64,000 bases of DNA from Alphaproteobacteria bacterium (GTDB lineage: Bacteria > Pseudomonadota > Alphaproteobacteria > Acetobacterales > Acetobacteraceae), in contig JAPLOI010000084.1 in the NCBI GenBank assembly GCA_026400815.1, forward strand, positions 1-64,000, in the 5' to 3' direction. This document shows, piece by piece, positions 9,627 through 17,835 of the stretch. Under the pieces are notes generated by a model, which was not told where the DNA came from, did no database searches, and saw only the letters and a program-made list of their open reading frames with translations. The stretch's first letter is position 1. Every line of letters begins with the position of its first letter. The position numbers and the translations under genes were made by a program.

Positions 9627-9682
9627 CAAAGGCCAGGGGCCTTGCCCCTGGACCCCACTGGGGCCTGAGGCCCCAGACCCCC
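9627..9682. repeat. GGGGCC double-hairpin repeat, copy 1
   Basis: Two adjacent palindromes: CCAGGGGC/GCCCCTGG at 9633-9651 and CTGGGGCCTGAGGCCCCAG at 9658-9676. The same tandem pair recurs near 46639, 56971 and 58710. It starts directly after the murA stop and may also work as a terminator, though no T-tract follows. Confidence 0.8.
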
Positions 9683-9700
9683 AGCCACTAAAACCGCTTC

Positions 9701-9742
9701 CCTCCCCCTGCGCTTGCGCGGGGGGAGCCGGAGGGGGGTGTC
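9701..9742. repeat. C-run/G-run intergenic repeat, copy 1
   Basis: The pattern CCCTCCCCC, a short loop, then GGGGGGAGCCGGAGGGGGG is shared with 57061-57105, 58777-58823, 59265-59330 and 59385-59440. It follows the GGGGCC double hairpin by about 20 bp, as it does at two other sites in the window. Confidence 0.75.
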
Positions 9743-9794
9743 GCAGCACAACACGCAGGCAGAAGAAAAAAATTTCCTAAACCGACAAAAATCC

Positions 9795-9824
9795 TTCCAC
9801 CGGTCCTATCATCCGGCATATATT
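9795..9824 (+). promoter_or_regulatory. Promoter, predicted leaderless transcript
   Basis: TTCCAC at 9795-9800, 18 nt, then TATATT at 9819-9824. Only 6 nt (CCCCTT) separate the -10 box from the ATG at 9831, so the expected transcription start coincides with the start codon. The same arrangement occurs before 33272 and 60315. Confidence 0.55.
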
Positions 9825-9830
9825 CCCCTT

Positions 9831-10319
9831 ATGCCGCATTCATCCACCGCCACTGCCGCCGCGTTGCGCACCGCCCTAGAGGCGGTCGCAAACGCGCGCC
9901 CGCAGTTTGGCGCCGGTCTCGCGGCCCTGATCCTCGCCCTGCTCGCCCGCCTCCTCGGCCGGGCTGAAGCCGCCTGGGATCTCTCCCCCCACCTGACCGA
10001 CGAAGACGAAGCCGAGCACGACCCGGACTTCGTCTACGTCATCCCCTTCGTCGGCCGCGCCATCCACGCCATCTGCGTCGAAGCCGGCCTCGTCCCCGGC
10101 TGGATCTTCGCCGGTCCCCCCTGCCGCGGCATGCGCGCCCTGCCTGCCCCCACGCCCCATTGTATTGCGCGCAGGAAGCCCGCGCACCGCCATGACTCCA
10201 TTCCACCCCAAGCCCAAAATCCCCTCGCTTTCGAGGGCGTCGACTCATGCCTATTTATATTAGGATTTACTTATTTACTGAATGAGGTCTGGGTCAGAGC
10301 CCCTGGCCTTGTCGTGTGA
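9831..10319 (+). CDS. Hypothetical protein with leaderless-type promoter
   Basis: The 162-aa product has an Ala/Leu-rich helical start with a hydrophobic segment at about residues 27-43 (GAGLAALILALLARLLG), an acidic patch (HLTDEDEAEHDPDF) and a second hydrophobic stretch (VYVIPFVGRAIHAICV). I do not recognise the family. The last 40 codons cross an AT-rich stretch unlike the rest, so the C-terminus may be eroded or frameshifted. There is no Shine-Dalgarno before the ATG, in agreement with the promoter placement. It shares that layout, but not clear sequence similarity, with the proteins at 33272 and 60315. Confidence 0.5.
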   Translation: MPHSSTATAAALRTALEAVANARPQFGAGLAALILALLARLLGRAEAAWDLSPHLTDEDEAEHDPDFVYVIPFVGRAIHAICVEAGLVPGWIFAGPPCRGMRALPAPTPHCIARRKPAHRHDSIPPQAQNPLAFEGVDSCLFILGFTYLLNEVWVRAPGLVV

Positions 10320-10399
10320 ACGCAATCCAGCACCCCGCCCCTCCCAATTCCCGCACCGCACAACCTCCGCTATCAAGCGCCCGGAGAATGGAGCCCCCA

Positions 10400-11098
10400 A
10401 TGACCGCCGCCTTCCGCGCTGAACTCCAGGAGCCGGACGCCACCGGCCCGTTGATCCTTGCCCTCCCCAAGGGCCGCATCCTCGCGGAATGCGCCCCGCT
10501 GCTCCATGCCGCCGGCATCCATCCCAACCCCGACTACGCCAACGAGAACAGCCGCGCCCTGCGCTTCGCCACGGATGACCCCGGCCTCGATGTCGTGCGC
10601 GTCCGCAGCTTCGATGTCGCCACCTTCGTGGCCTTCGGCGCGGCGCAGATCGGCATTTGCGGCGCCGATGTGCTGATGGAATTCGACTACCCCGAAATCT
10701 ACGCCCCGCTCGATCTCGGCATCGGCGCCTGCCGCGTCTCGGTGGCGGAGCCGAAGGCCACGGCGGGCACCGACGACCCCAGCACCTGGTCGCGCATCAA
10801 GGTCGCCACCAAGTATCCCAACATCGCACGCCGCCATTATGCCAGCCGCGGCATCAACGCCGATGTGGTGCATCTGAACGGCGCGATGGAACTGGCCCCC
10901 GCCCTCGGCCTCACCCGTGTCATCGTCGATCTCGTCGCCACCGGCTCCACCCTCAAGGCCAACGGCCTGGTGGAAACCGAGGTCATCGCCAAGGTCACCA
11001 GCCGCCTCATCGTCAACCGCACCGCGCTGAAAACCCGCCCGGAGGCCGTCGGCGCCATGATCGCCCGCTTTAGGGATGCCTTGGCGGCCATCTCATGA
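10400..11098 (+). CDS. hisG: ATP phosphoribosyltransferase, short form
   Basis: The 232-aa enzyme catalyses the first step of histidine biosynthesis, joining ATP and PRPP. The start ILALPKGRIL, GADVLMEF and the late PRPP-type loop DLVATGSTLKANGL are visible. It lacks the C-terminal regulatory domain of long HisG, so it is the short form that needs HisZ; no hisZ gene is in this window. ATG 10400 has GGAG 6 nt upstream and is preferred over ATG 10388. It overlaps hisD by 4 bp (ATGA). Confidence 0.95.
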   Translation: MTAAFRAELQEPDATGPLILALPKGRILAECAPLLHAAGIHPNPDYANENSRALRFATDDPGLDVVRVRSFDVATFVAFGAAQIGICGADVLMEFDYPEIYAPLDLGIGACRVSVAEPKATAGTDDPSTWSRIKVATKYPNIARRHYASRGINADVVHLNGAMELAPALGLTRVIVDLVATGSTLKANGLVETEVIAKVTSRLIVNRTALKTRPEAVGAMIARFRDALAAIS

Positions 11099-12390
11099 AG
11101 CGCCTCAACACCACGGACCCGGGCTTCGAAGCCGACTTCGCCGCCCTCCTCAACCAGGCCCGCGAAACCACCTCGAACGTCGGCGACGTCGTCGCCGCCA
11201 TCATCGCGGACATCCGCGCCCGCGGCGACGAAGCCCTCTGCGACTACACCACCCGCTTCGACCGCATGCCCATCACGCCGGATCGCCTGCGCATCACCGA
11301 AGCCGAGATTGAGCAAGCCACCGCCTCCGTCCCCGCCGAACTGCTCGAAGCGCTGGACATCGCCGCCCGCCGCATCGAAATCTTCCACCGCGCCCAACTC
11401 CCGCAAGACCTCCGGATGGACGACCCAGAGGGCCTCACCCTGGGCATGCGCTGGAACGCGCTGGATGCCGTCGGCATCTACGTCCCCGGCGGCAAGGCGG
11501 CCTATCCGTCCTCCGTCCTGATGAACGCCATCCCCGCCCGCGCCGCCGGCGTCGCCCGCATCGCCATGTGCGTGCCCACCCCCGATGGCGTGCTGAACCC
11601 GCTGGTCCTGGCCGCCGCACGCCGCGCCGGCGTGTCGGAAATCTATCGCGTCGGCGGCGCCCAGGCCGTCGCCGCCCTGGCCTGGGGCACCGCCACCATC
11701 GCCCCGGTCGATCGCATCGTCGGCCCCGGCAACGCCTATGTCGCGGAAGCCAAGCGCCAGGTCTTCGGCCGCGTCGGCATCGACAGCATCGCCGGACCCT
11801 CCGAAGTCGTTGTCCTCGCCGATGCCGGCCAAGACCCCCGCCGCATCGCGGTCGACCTCCTCGCCCAGGCCGAACACGGCGAAGACAGCCAGTCCATCCT
11901 GATCACCGACAGCGCCAGGCAGGCCGAAGCCGTCGCCCGCGCCGTGGAAGCCGAAATCCCCACCCTCCCCCGCGCCGCCATCGCCGGCGCCGCCTGGCGG
12001 GACTACGGCGCCATCATCACGGTCTCGGATTGGGAGGAAGGCACCGCCCTGGTGGATCGCCTCGCCCCGGAACACCTGCAGATCATGACGGCGGAGCCCG
12101 AAGCCCTCTTCGCCCGCATCCGCCACGCCGGTGCCGCCTTCCTCGGCGCCTTCTCGCCGGAAGCGGTGGGCGATTACGTCGCCGGCCCCAACCACGTCCT
12201 GCCCACCGGCCGCACCGCCCGCTTCGCCTCCGGCCTCAGCGTGTTCGATTTCCTCAAGCGTACCACTTGGCTGTCGGCCACCCCCGCCGGCCTCTCCCGC
12301 GTCGGCCCCGCCGCCATCGCGCTCGCGGAAGCCGAGGGCCTGCAAGCCCACGCCCGCAGCATCGCGCTCCGCTTGAACCGGCCAAACTGA
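11095..12390 (+). CDS. hisD: Histidinol dehydrogenase
   Basis: The 431-aa zinc enzyme oxidises L-histidinol to histidine in two NAD-dependent steps. Conserved blocks are GPGNAYVAEAKRQV, DSIAGPSEV, LAQAEHGEDSQS (zinc and substrate Gln/His), APEHLQ and GPNHVLPT. Full length. Its ATG overlaps the hisG stop, so the two are translationally coupled. The other his genes are not here, so histidine biosynthesis is split in this genome. Confidence 0.97.
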   Translation: MKRLNTTDPGFEADFAALLNQARETTSNVGDVVAAIIADIRARGDEALCDYTTRFDRMPITPDRLRITEAEIEQATASVPAELLEALDIAARRIEIFHRAQLPQDLRMDDPEGLTLGMRWNALDAVGIYVPGGKAAYPSSVLMNAIPARAAGVARIAMCVPTPDGVLNPLVLAAARRAGVSEIYRVGGAQAVAALAWGTATIAPVDRIVGPGNAYVAEAKRQVFGRVGIDSIAGPSEVVVLADAGQDPRRIAVDLLAQAEHGEDSQSILITDSARQAEAVARAVEAEIPTLPRAAIAGAAWRDYGAIITVSDWEEGTALVDRLAPEHLQIMTAEPEALFARIRHAGAAFLGAFSPEAVGDYVAGPNHVLPTGRTARFASGLSVFDFLKRTTWLSATPAGLSRVGPAAIALAEAEGLQAHARSIALRLNRPN

Positions 12391-12400
12391 ACATTATATC
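12373..12400 (+). promoter_or_regulatory. Possible infA promoter
   Basis: TTGAAC at 12373-12378, 16 nt, then TATATC at 12395-12400, straddling the hisD stop codon. The surrounding sequence is unusually AT-rich for this genome. The implied leader before infA would be about 120 nt. Suggestive only. Confidence 0.35.
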
Positions 12401-12524
12401 GCCAAAAAATACCTTCCGTTCCCGCACGATTGCCTGATACGCGGCCATGCGCCTTGACCGGCGCGGGCCCGGTCATCATGGTGCGCGCCGATTGACTACC
12501 CCCACCGACAGCACAAGAGGCCTG

Positions 12525-12743
12525 ATGTCCAAGGAAGACATGATCGAGTTCAGCGGCACCGTGATGGAGCTGCTCCCGAACGCGATGTTTCGCGTGAAGC
12601 TGGACAACGAGCACAGCATTCTCGCCCACACCAGCGGCAAGATGCGCAAGAACCGCATCCGCGTCCTGGCCGGGGATCGCGTGAACGTGGAGATGACGCC
12701 CTACGATCTCTCCAAGGGCCGCATCACCTTCCGATTCAAATAG
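12525..12743 (+). CDS. infA: Translation initiation factor IF-1
   Basis: A 72-aa single OB-fold protein matching IF-1 end to end ([19 protein letters not shown] to [12 protein letters not shown]). It binds the ribosomal A site during initiation. The ATG at 12525 is fixed by the conserved MSKED start. maf follows 19 bp after its stop. Confidence 0.97.
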   Translation: MSKEDMIEFSGTVMELLPNAMFRVKLDNEHSILAHTSGKMRKNRIRVLAGDRVNVEMTPYDLSKGRITFRFK

Positions 12744-12762
12744 GCCGGCCACGATCACAGAC

Positions 12763-13365
12763 GTGCCCTCGCCGCCGGGCCAGGCTCCCCACATCCTGGC
12801 GCCACTGATCCTGGCATCCGCCAGCCCGCGCCGCCTGGCCCTGCTGGCCCAGATCGGCATCACGCCAGACGCCGTCACCCCGACCGACACCGACGAAACG
12901 CCCCACAAGGGCGAAGCGCCCCGCCCGTACGCCCAGCGCCTCGCGCGCGCCAAGGCGCAGGCGGCGCACCGGGACGGCGCCTTCATCCTCGCCGCCGATA
13001 CCGTGGTGGCCGTCGGCCGCCGCATCCTGCCCAAGGCCGAAACGCCCGCCCAGGCCCGAACCTGCCTCGATCTCCTCTCCGGCCGCCGCCACACCGTGCT
13101 CACCGCCGTGGTGCTGCACGGCCCCGATGGCCGGAAGGCGGAACGCGTGTCCGAAACCGCCGTCGCCTTCGCCCGCCTCACGGAAGCGCAGATCATGGCC
13201 TACATCGCCACCGGCGAATGGCAGGGCAAGGCCGGCGGCTACGCCATCCAGGGCAGCGCCGCCGCCCATATCCGCTTCCTCTCCGGCAGCCATTCCAGCG
13301 TCATCGGCCTGCCGCTGTTCGAAACCGCGCAACTCCTGCGCGGCCTCGGCTACAACCTGCCGTGA
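12763..13365 (+). CDS. Maf family nucleotide pyrophosphatase
   Basis: The 200-aa protein starts at a GTG. It has the Maf signature LASASPRR (about residues 17-24), the acidic site FILAADTVV, and the GYAIQG and GSHSSVIGLP motifs. Maf proteins hydrolyse non-canonical or selected NTPs such as dTTP, UTP or modified pyrimidines; the exact specificity class is not determined here. Its stop overlaps the GTG start of the RNase E/G gene by 4 bp, and the neighbourhood maf-rng-yacG is common in alphaproteobacteria. Confidence 0.93.
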   Translation: MPSPPGQAPHILAPLILASASPRRLALLAQIGITPDAVTPTDTDETPHKGEAPRPYAQRLARAKAQAAHRDGAFILAADTVVAVGRRILPKAETPAQARTCLDLLSGRRHTVLTAVVLHGPDGRKAERVSETAVAFARLTEAQIMAYIATGEWQGKAGGYAIQGSAAAHIRFLSGSHSSVIGLPLFETAQLLRGLGYNLP

Positions 13366-14206
13366 TCATCCGCGCCTCGTCGAGCCCCGGCGAAATCCGC
13401 GCCGTGGCCTGCGATGCGAGCGGCCCGCTGGACTATGCCATCGAACGCCCCGGCGCGCCGCCAGGGGAACGGGATACCGTCGGCGACCTCCACCGCGGCC
13501 GCATCACCGCCCGCCTGCCCGCCCTGGCCGGCAGCTTCGTGAAGCTGCACGACGGCACCGAAGGCTTCCTGCCCGACAGCCAGGGCAGCAACGCCCCGGA
13601 AGGCACCATCCTGCCCGTCCAGGTCACCCGCGCCCCCCAGGGCGGCAAGGGCCCCCGCCTCAGCGCCAAGATCGCCGAACCCATTGAGCCCGGCCCCGTC
13701 GCCCTCCTGCGCCGCGGCCCCGGCGCCATCGAACGCCTCGCCGCCCTGCACCCCATGGCCGAGATCGAGCTGGACGACCCCGCCCTGCTCGCCCAACTCC
13801 GCCCCCTCCTGGGCGACCGCCTCCGCCTCGTCCGCCAAGCTTTTTCCGAGTCGCTGGAGTCGCAGATCGAGTCCCTCTCGGAGTCGCACGACCTCGGCAG
13901 CGCCAGCGCCGGCCGCGGCGACAAGGGCCGCAGCCACGAACAGGCCAACCGCACCGCCCTGCCCGCCCTCGCCCGCCAGATCCGCCTGCGCAACCTCGCC
14001 GGCGCCATCGTCATCGACCTCGCCGGCCTCTCCCCCAAGCGCCGCGCCAGCCTCGGCTCCGCCCTGGCCGCCGCCCTGGCGCCCTCCCCGCCGACCCCAT
14101 CGCCCTGCCCGCCTTCACCGCCCGCGCCGGCCACCCCATCTCCCTGCGCCCAGACCCCACGCTGCCCCCACGGGCCTGGCACATCGAGGAAATCGCCCAT
14201 GGCTAA
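13362..14206 (+). CDS. Ribonuclease E/G family protein, apparent frameshift
   Basis: From the GTG at 13362 the sequence reads as a short RNase E/G protein: an S1-like part (DLHRGRITARLPALAGSFV) and a catalytic part (RQIRLRNLAGAIVIDLAGL, whose IVID Asp matches the second catalytic Asp). Two anomalies appear. Around residues 170-185 the usual segment ending in AIDVD is missing, leaving only SHDLGSASAG. Near 14079-14093 the frame shifts by -1: the frame going on leads to a Pro/Ser-rich low-complexity run fused to YacG, while the alternative frame reads LPADPIALPAFTARAGHPIS and stops at 14206, overlapping yacG by 8 bp as expected. A 1-nt deletion or sequencing error is likely. Confidence 0.7.
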
Positions 14207-14366
14207 AGCCCCAGGCTCCTGCCCGATCTGCCGCAAGCCCGGCACCGAGCGCGACCGCCCGTTCTGCAGCCCGCGCTGCGCCGAAATCGACCTTGGCCGC
14301 TGGTTCGGCGAGACCTATCGCATCCCCGGCCCGCCGCCGGAAAAAGATGACGAGATGACGGGTTGA
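14199..14366 (+). CDS. yacG: DNA gyrase inhibitor YacG
   Basis: A 55-aa zinc-ribbon protein: CPICRKP and FCSPRCAEIDLGRWFGETYRIPG provide the CxxC...CxxxC zinc ligands and the conserved DLGRW tail. In E. coli YacG binds GyrB and inhibits gyrase. ATG 14199 is the natural start, overlapping the restored end of the RNase gene by 8 bp. It happens to be in frame with the shifted RNase reading, which would give a false fusion. Confidence 0.92.
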   Translation: MAKAPGSCPICRKPGTERDRPFCSPRCAEIDLGRWFGETYRIPGPPPEKDDEMTG

Positions 14367-14391
14367 TTGCAGCCCGCATCCGGGCTATTCG
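14363..14391 (+). promoter_or_regulatory. tRNA-Phe promoter
   Basis: TTGATT at 14363-14368, 17 nt, then TATTCG at 14386-14391, placing transcription start about 15 nt before the mature tRNA. The spacer also contains a 6-bp palindrome (AGCCCG/CGGGCT), so a terminator role for the upstream operon is an alternative. Confidence 0.5.
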
Positions 14392-14413
14392 CTCCCCGCC
14401 GACAGCGCCATAT

Positions 14414-14489
14414 GCCCAGGTAGCTCAGTTGGTAGAGCATGCGACTGAAAATCGCAGTGTCGGTGGTTCGATTCCACTCCTGGGCACCA
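14414..14489 (+). tRNA. tRNA-Phe (GAA anticodon)
   Basis: Complete cloverleaf of 76 nt: acceptor GCCCAGG/CCTGGGC, D arm GCTC/GAGC, anticodon stem TGCGA/TCGCA with loop CTGAAAA (anticodon GAA), T loop TTCGATT and an encoded CCA. There is no sign of an integrated element next to it. Confidence 0.97.
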
Positions 14490-14579
14490 TTTCCCCCGCG
14501 CGTCCCTCACCATGACATCCCAAGCCACGCGCGCCCATGATGGGTAAGCTGCGCCGCGACAGACCGAGAGGACCACGCC

Positions 14580-15716
14580 ATGGCCACCCCCCTGCCCAGC
14601 ACCGGGCTGCAGATCCGTTCCCTGCTGCGCGACAGCGCCGAGATCGAGGTCTCGCTCGCCGAGGTGCCCGTGGCCCCGCCCGGCCCTGGCGAAGTGCTGG
14701 TGCGGGTGGAGGCGTCGCCGATCAACCCGTCCGACCTCGGCCTGCTGATCGGCCCCGCCGACCTCTCCGCCGGCCGCACCGGCGGCACCAACGCCCATCC
14801 CACCTTCACCGCCCCGGTGCCGAAGGCCGCACTGACGGCGATGGCCGCGCGAATCGGCCAATCCCTGCCGGTGGGCAATGAGGGCGCCGGCACGGTGATC
14901 GCCGCCGGCGAGGGCGCCACCCATCTGCTGGGCCGCACCATCGCCATGTTCGGCGGCGCGATGTACGCCCAGTACCGCACCCTGAAGCTCGCCGATTGCC
15001 TGGTGCTCGCCGAAGGCGCCACCGCCGCCCAGGGCGCCTCCTGCTTCGTGAACCCGCTCACCGCGCTGGGCATGGTGGAAACCATGCGCCGCGAGGGCCA
15101 CACCGCCCTGGTGCACACCGCGGCGGCCTCCAATCTCGGCCAGATGCTGCTGCGCATCTGCCAGGCCGATGGCGTGAAGCTGGTCAACATCGTGCGCAGC
15201 GCCGCCCAGGCGGATCTGCTGCGCGGCCAGGGTGCCAAATGGGTGCTGGACAGCACGGCACCCGATTTCACCGACCGGCTGGTGGACGCACTGGCGGAAA
15301 CCGGCGCCACGCTCGCCTTCGATGCCACCGGCGGCGGCAAGCTGGCCGGGCAGATCCTGGCGGCGATGGAAGCGGCGATCATCCGCACCGCCACCACCTA
15401 CAGCCGCTACGGCTCCACCGTGCACAAGCAGGTCTATATCTACGGCGCGTTGAACACCGGCCCCACCGAGTTCACCCGCAGCTTCGGCAGCGCCTGGGGC
15501 ATGGGCGGCTGGCTGCTGATGCCGCGCATGGCCCAGTTCGGCGCCGAGACCGCCAATCGCCTGAAGGCCCGCGTCGCCGCCGAGCTCACCACCACCTTCG
15601 CCAGCCACTACGCCGCCGAGATCGGCCTGGCCGAGGCACTCCGGCCCGAGGCAATCGCGCAATACGCCAAGCGCGCCACCGGGGCGAAGTTCCTCATCCT
15701 GCCCCAGAAGGCGTAG
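14580..15716 (+). CDS. Zinc-type alcohol dehydrogenase/quinone oxidoreductase (MDR) protein
   Basis: The 378-aa protein has the MDR layout: an N-terminal GroES-like domain (GEVLVRVEASPINPSDLG), then VGNEGAGTVIAAG, and a Rossmann cofactor domain whose Gly-poor loop reads VHTAAASNLGQML. The structural zinc cysteines are absent, as in quinone-reductase-like members. It probably reduces or oxidises a small carbonyl or alcohol with NAD(P)H. It ends immediately before the convergent operon at 15717, with no gap, so the two transcripts meet end to end. Confidence 0.85.
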   Translation: MATPLPSTGLQIRSLLRDSAEIEVSLAEVPVAPPGPGEVLVRVEASPINPSDLGLLIGPADLSAGRTGGTNAHPTFTAPVPKAALTAMAARIGQSLPVGNEGAGTVIAAGEGATHLLGRTIAMFGGAMYAQYRTLKLADCLVLAEGATAAQGASCFVNPLTALGMVETMRREGHTALVHTAAASNLGQMLLRICQADGVKLVNIVRSAAQADLLRGQGAKWVLDSTAPDFTDRLVDALAETGATLAFDATGGGKLAGQILAAMEAAIIRTATTYSRYGSTVHKQVYIYGALNTGPTEFTRSFGSAWGMGGWLLMPRMAQFGAETANRLKARVAAELTTTFASHYAAEIGLAEALRPEAIAQYAKRATGAKFLILPQKA

Positions 15717-16619
15717 CTACAGGTCACTGCCGTCGAGGTTGCGGATCGGGCTGCCTGCCATCAGCGCCATGATCCCGGGCAGGGTGGGCAGATAGCGCTC
15801 GCCATGCCCGGCCTCCACCACGGCGGCGGTGCTGCGGCTGACGGCATCGGCCATCTCCGTCGGCGCGCCGGCCTGCTTGGCCATGCCGCGATACGTCTCC
15901 AGCACGCTCTGGCCCATCCACAGCTTGCCGCGGCCCCGGCTGTCATCGCCCTCGCGGATCCAGGGGGCGATCCAGCTGAACATCACGCTGTTGGCGCCAC
16001 CGGCCTCGATCATCGCCGCCAAGGCATTCGGGTCCACCCCCAGCTTCGCCGCGGCGGCGAAGGTTTCGCTGATGACCACGGCATTGCTGAAGCTGACGAA
16101 GTTGTTCACCAGCTTCACTGTGAGGGCGGCCCCAAGCAGGCCGCAGTCGATGATGGTGTCAGCATAGCATTCCACGATCGGCCGGATACGCGCGATCACT
16201 GCGGGATCGCCGCCGAGCAGGCTGGAGAGCCTGCCCTCCTCCGCCTCCTTCGGCGTGCGGCCCACGGGGGCATCCACCATCCCCACGCCCTTTTCGGCCA
16301 GCAACGCCCCCAGCGTGCGCGTGGCCTCCGGCAGGCCGGTGCTGGCATCCACCACCACCATGCCGGGGCGCGCCAGCGGCAGCAGGGCCGTCACCAGCGC
16401 CTCCACCTCCTTCACGCCGGGCAGGAACAGCACCAGCACGTCGCTGGCCGCCGCCAGTGCGGCGAGATCCCTGGCCTCCGCCGCACCGCGCGATATCAGG
16501 TCGTCCACCGGCACGCGGTTGCGGTGGCCCAGCACCGTCAGGGGATAGCCTTTCAGCAGAATATGCTTGGCCGCCCCATGGCCCATCAGGCCCGGCCCCA
16601 CGAACCCCACGCGCAGCAT
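15717..16619 (-). CDS. 3-hydroxyisobutyrate dehydrogenase-family NAD(P) oxidoreductase
   Basis: The 300-aa enzyme starts with the NAD(P) motif VGFVGPGLMG (residues 4-13), continues with the substrate segment VDAPVGRTPKEAEEG, and has the catalytic Lys169 in KLVNNF. Family members oxidise beta-hydroxyacids. ATG 16619 is used because GGAG sits 6 nt upstream; an in-frame ATG at 16625 abuts the GGAG. It is the last gene of the seven-gene minus-strand operon and starts 14 bp after the MFS transporter. Confidence 0.88.
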   Translation of the reverse strand: MLRVGFVGPGLMGHGAAKHILLKGYPLTVLGHRNRVPVDDLISRGAAEARDLAALAAASDVLVLFLPGVKEVEALVTALLPLARPGMVVVDASTGLPEATRTLGALLAEKGVGMVDAPVGRTPKEAEEGRLSSLLGGDPAVIARIRPIVECYADTIIDCGLLGAALTVKLVNNFVSFSNAVVISETFAAAAKLGVDPNALAAMIEAGGANSVMFSWIAPWIREGDDSRGRGKLWMGQSVLETYRGMAKQAGAPTEMADAVSRSTAAVVEAGHGERYLPTLPGIMALMAGSPIRNLDGSDL

Positions 16620-16633
16620 CGCCATCTCCGTTG

Positions 16634-17815
16634 CTATTTGCGGAGCAGCATCACCCCCACCACCAGCCCGGGCAAGCCGCACACCAGGAATCCGATACCG
16701 GAATGGCCCGTCAGCCCCAGCATCAGCGCATAAACCAGCGGCAGCAGCAGCCCACCCACCTGCCCGAAACTCAGCACCCCGCCCGTGGCCGCCCCAGGCA
16801 TCCCCGGCGGCGCAAGCCGCACGCATTCGCTCAGCACCACGCCGTGCCAGGACATCACCGTGGCGCTCAGCGCCACCGCCACCATGGCGGTGAGCCACAC
16901 CGGCCAATCAGCCGCGATCATCCCCAGCGCCGCAGCACCCGCCGCCATGCCGAGCGCCAGCCCCGCCATCAGCACCCGCGGCGCCACATGCCCGCTGGCC
17001 AGCCAGCCCCAGAAGATGCGGCCGGGCACCGCCACCACCATCGCCAGCGAATACATCGCCCCGGCCGCCTCCAGCGAATAGCCCAGCTGGGTCAGCGTGA
17101 TCACGTAGTAGCTGGTGAACACGGTCTGCAGCCCGTTGAAGGCGAAGCAGGCGAAGGACAGCTTTCGCAAAGGCCCCGCGCGCGTCACGGCCACCAGCGT
17201 GGTGGCGAGATCGCCGAACTTCACGGGGTAGCCGGGCTGGCGATCCGAATCGAATTCGCGCCGGCCGGGCTCCAGCATCAGCACGAACAGGAAGCAGGCC
17301 GCCGCCGTCACCAGCATGGCGCCGCGCCAGCCCAGCAGCCCCGTCAGGAACGGCCCCACCAACCCGGCCAGCAACAGCGCCAGCGGCACGGAGGTCTGCT
17401 TCAACGCGAACACCAGCGGCATCAGCCGCGGCTCCGTGTAGCGCGCCAGCAGGTGGGAGGAAGCGGGCGTGGACATGGCCGAGCCGCCCCCGCCGATCAC
17501 CGCTGCCAGCGCCCACAGCAGCAACGGCCCTGATGCCGAAACCGCCAGTCCACCGGCCACCAGGGCGAGGGCCACCTGGCTCACCCGCAGCGCGCCATGC
17601 CGCAGGATGAAGCTGCCACACCCCAGTTGGAACACCAGCGAGCCCACCGCGGCCAACGCGACATAGACGCCAAGCAGCGCGGGATCGATGCCGAGATCGG
17701 CCACCACCGCCGGCGCGATCACCGGCGGCAGGCCTCGGCCGATGGTGGCGAAGGTCTGCTGCACCGACATCGCGCCGAGCGCCAGCAGCATCAGGTTGAA
17801 AGGGCGGGACGCCAT
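16634..17815 (-). CDS. MFS transporter
   Basis: The 393-aa inner-membrane protein has about 12 hydrophobic segments and a central cytoplasmic loop (EPGRREFDSDRQPGYPVKFG). It lies inside the catabolic operon between the dienelactone hydrolase and the dehydrogenase genes, so it probably imports the operon's substrate, likely an organic acid or amino-sugar derivative; this is inference from context. Confidence 0.88.
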   Translation of the reverse strand: MASRPFNLMLLALGAMSVQQTFATIGRGLPPVIAPAVVADLGIDPALLGVYVALAAVGSLVFQLGCGSFILRHGALRVSQVALALVAGGLAVSASGPLLLWALAAVIGGGGSAMSTPASSHLLARYTEPRLMPLVFALKQTSVPLALLLAGLVGPFLTGLLGWRGAMLVTAAACFLFVLMLEPGRREFDSDRQPGYPVKFGDLATTLVAVTRAGPLRKLSFACFAFNGLQTVFTSYYVITLTQLGYSLEAAGAMYSLAMVVAVPGRIFWGWLASGHVAPRVLMAGLALGMAAGAAALGMIAADWPVWLTAMVAVALSATVMSWHGVVLSECVRLAPPGMPGAATGGVLSFGQVGGLLLPLVYALMLGLTGHSGIGFLVCGLPGLVVGVMLLRK

Positions 17816-17835
17816 ACTGCGGTCGATGCCGCCCC

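Noticed and set aside
10240-10310. AT-rich segment with a GGTCTGGGTCAGAGCCCC motif resembling RAYT-associated palindromes
   Set aside because: Only one copy in the window and no full palindrome; too weak to call.
13362-14366. A natural RNase-YacG fusion protein
   Set aside because: The joining part is low-complexity Pro/Ser-rich, while the other frame gives a normal RNase C-terminus ending at yacG. A frameshift explains it better.
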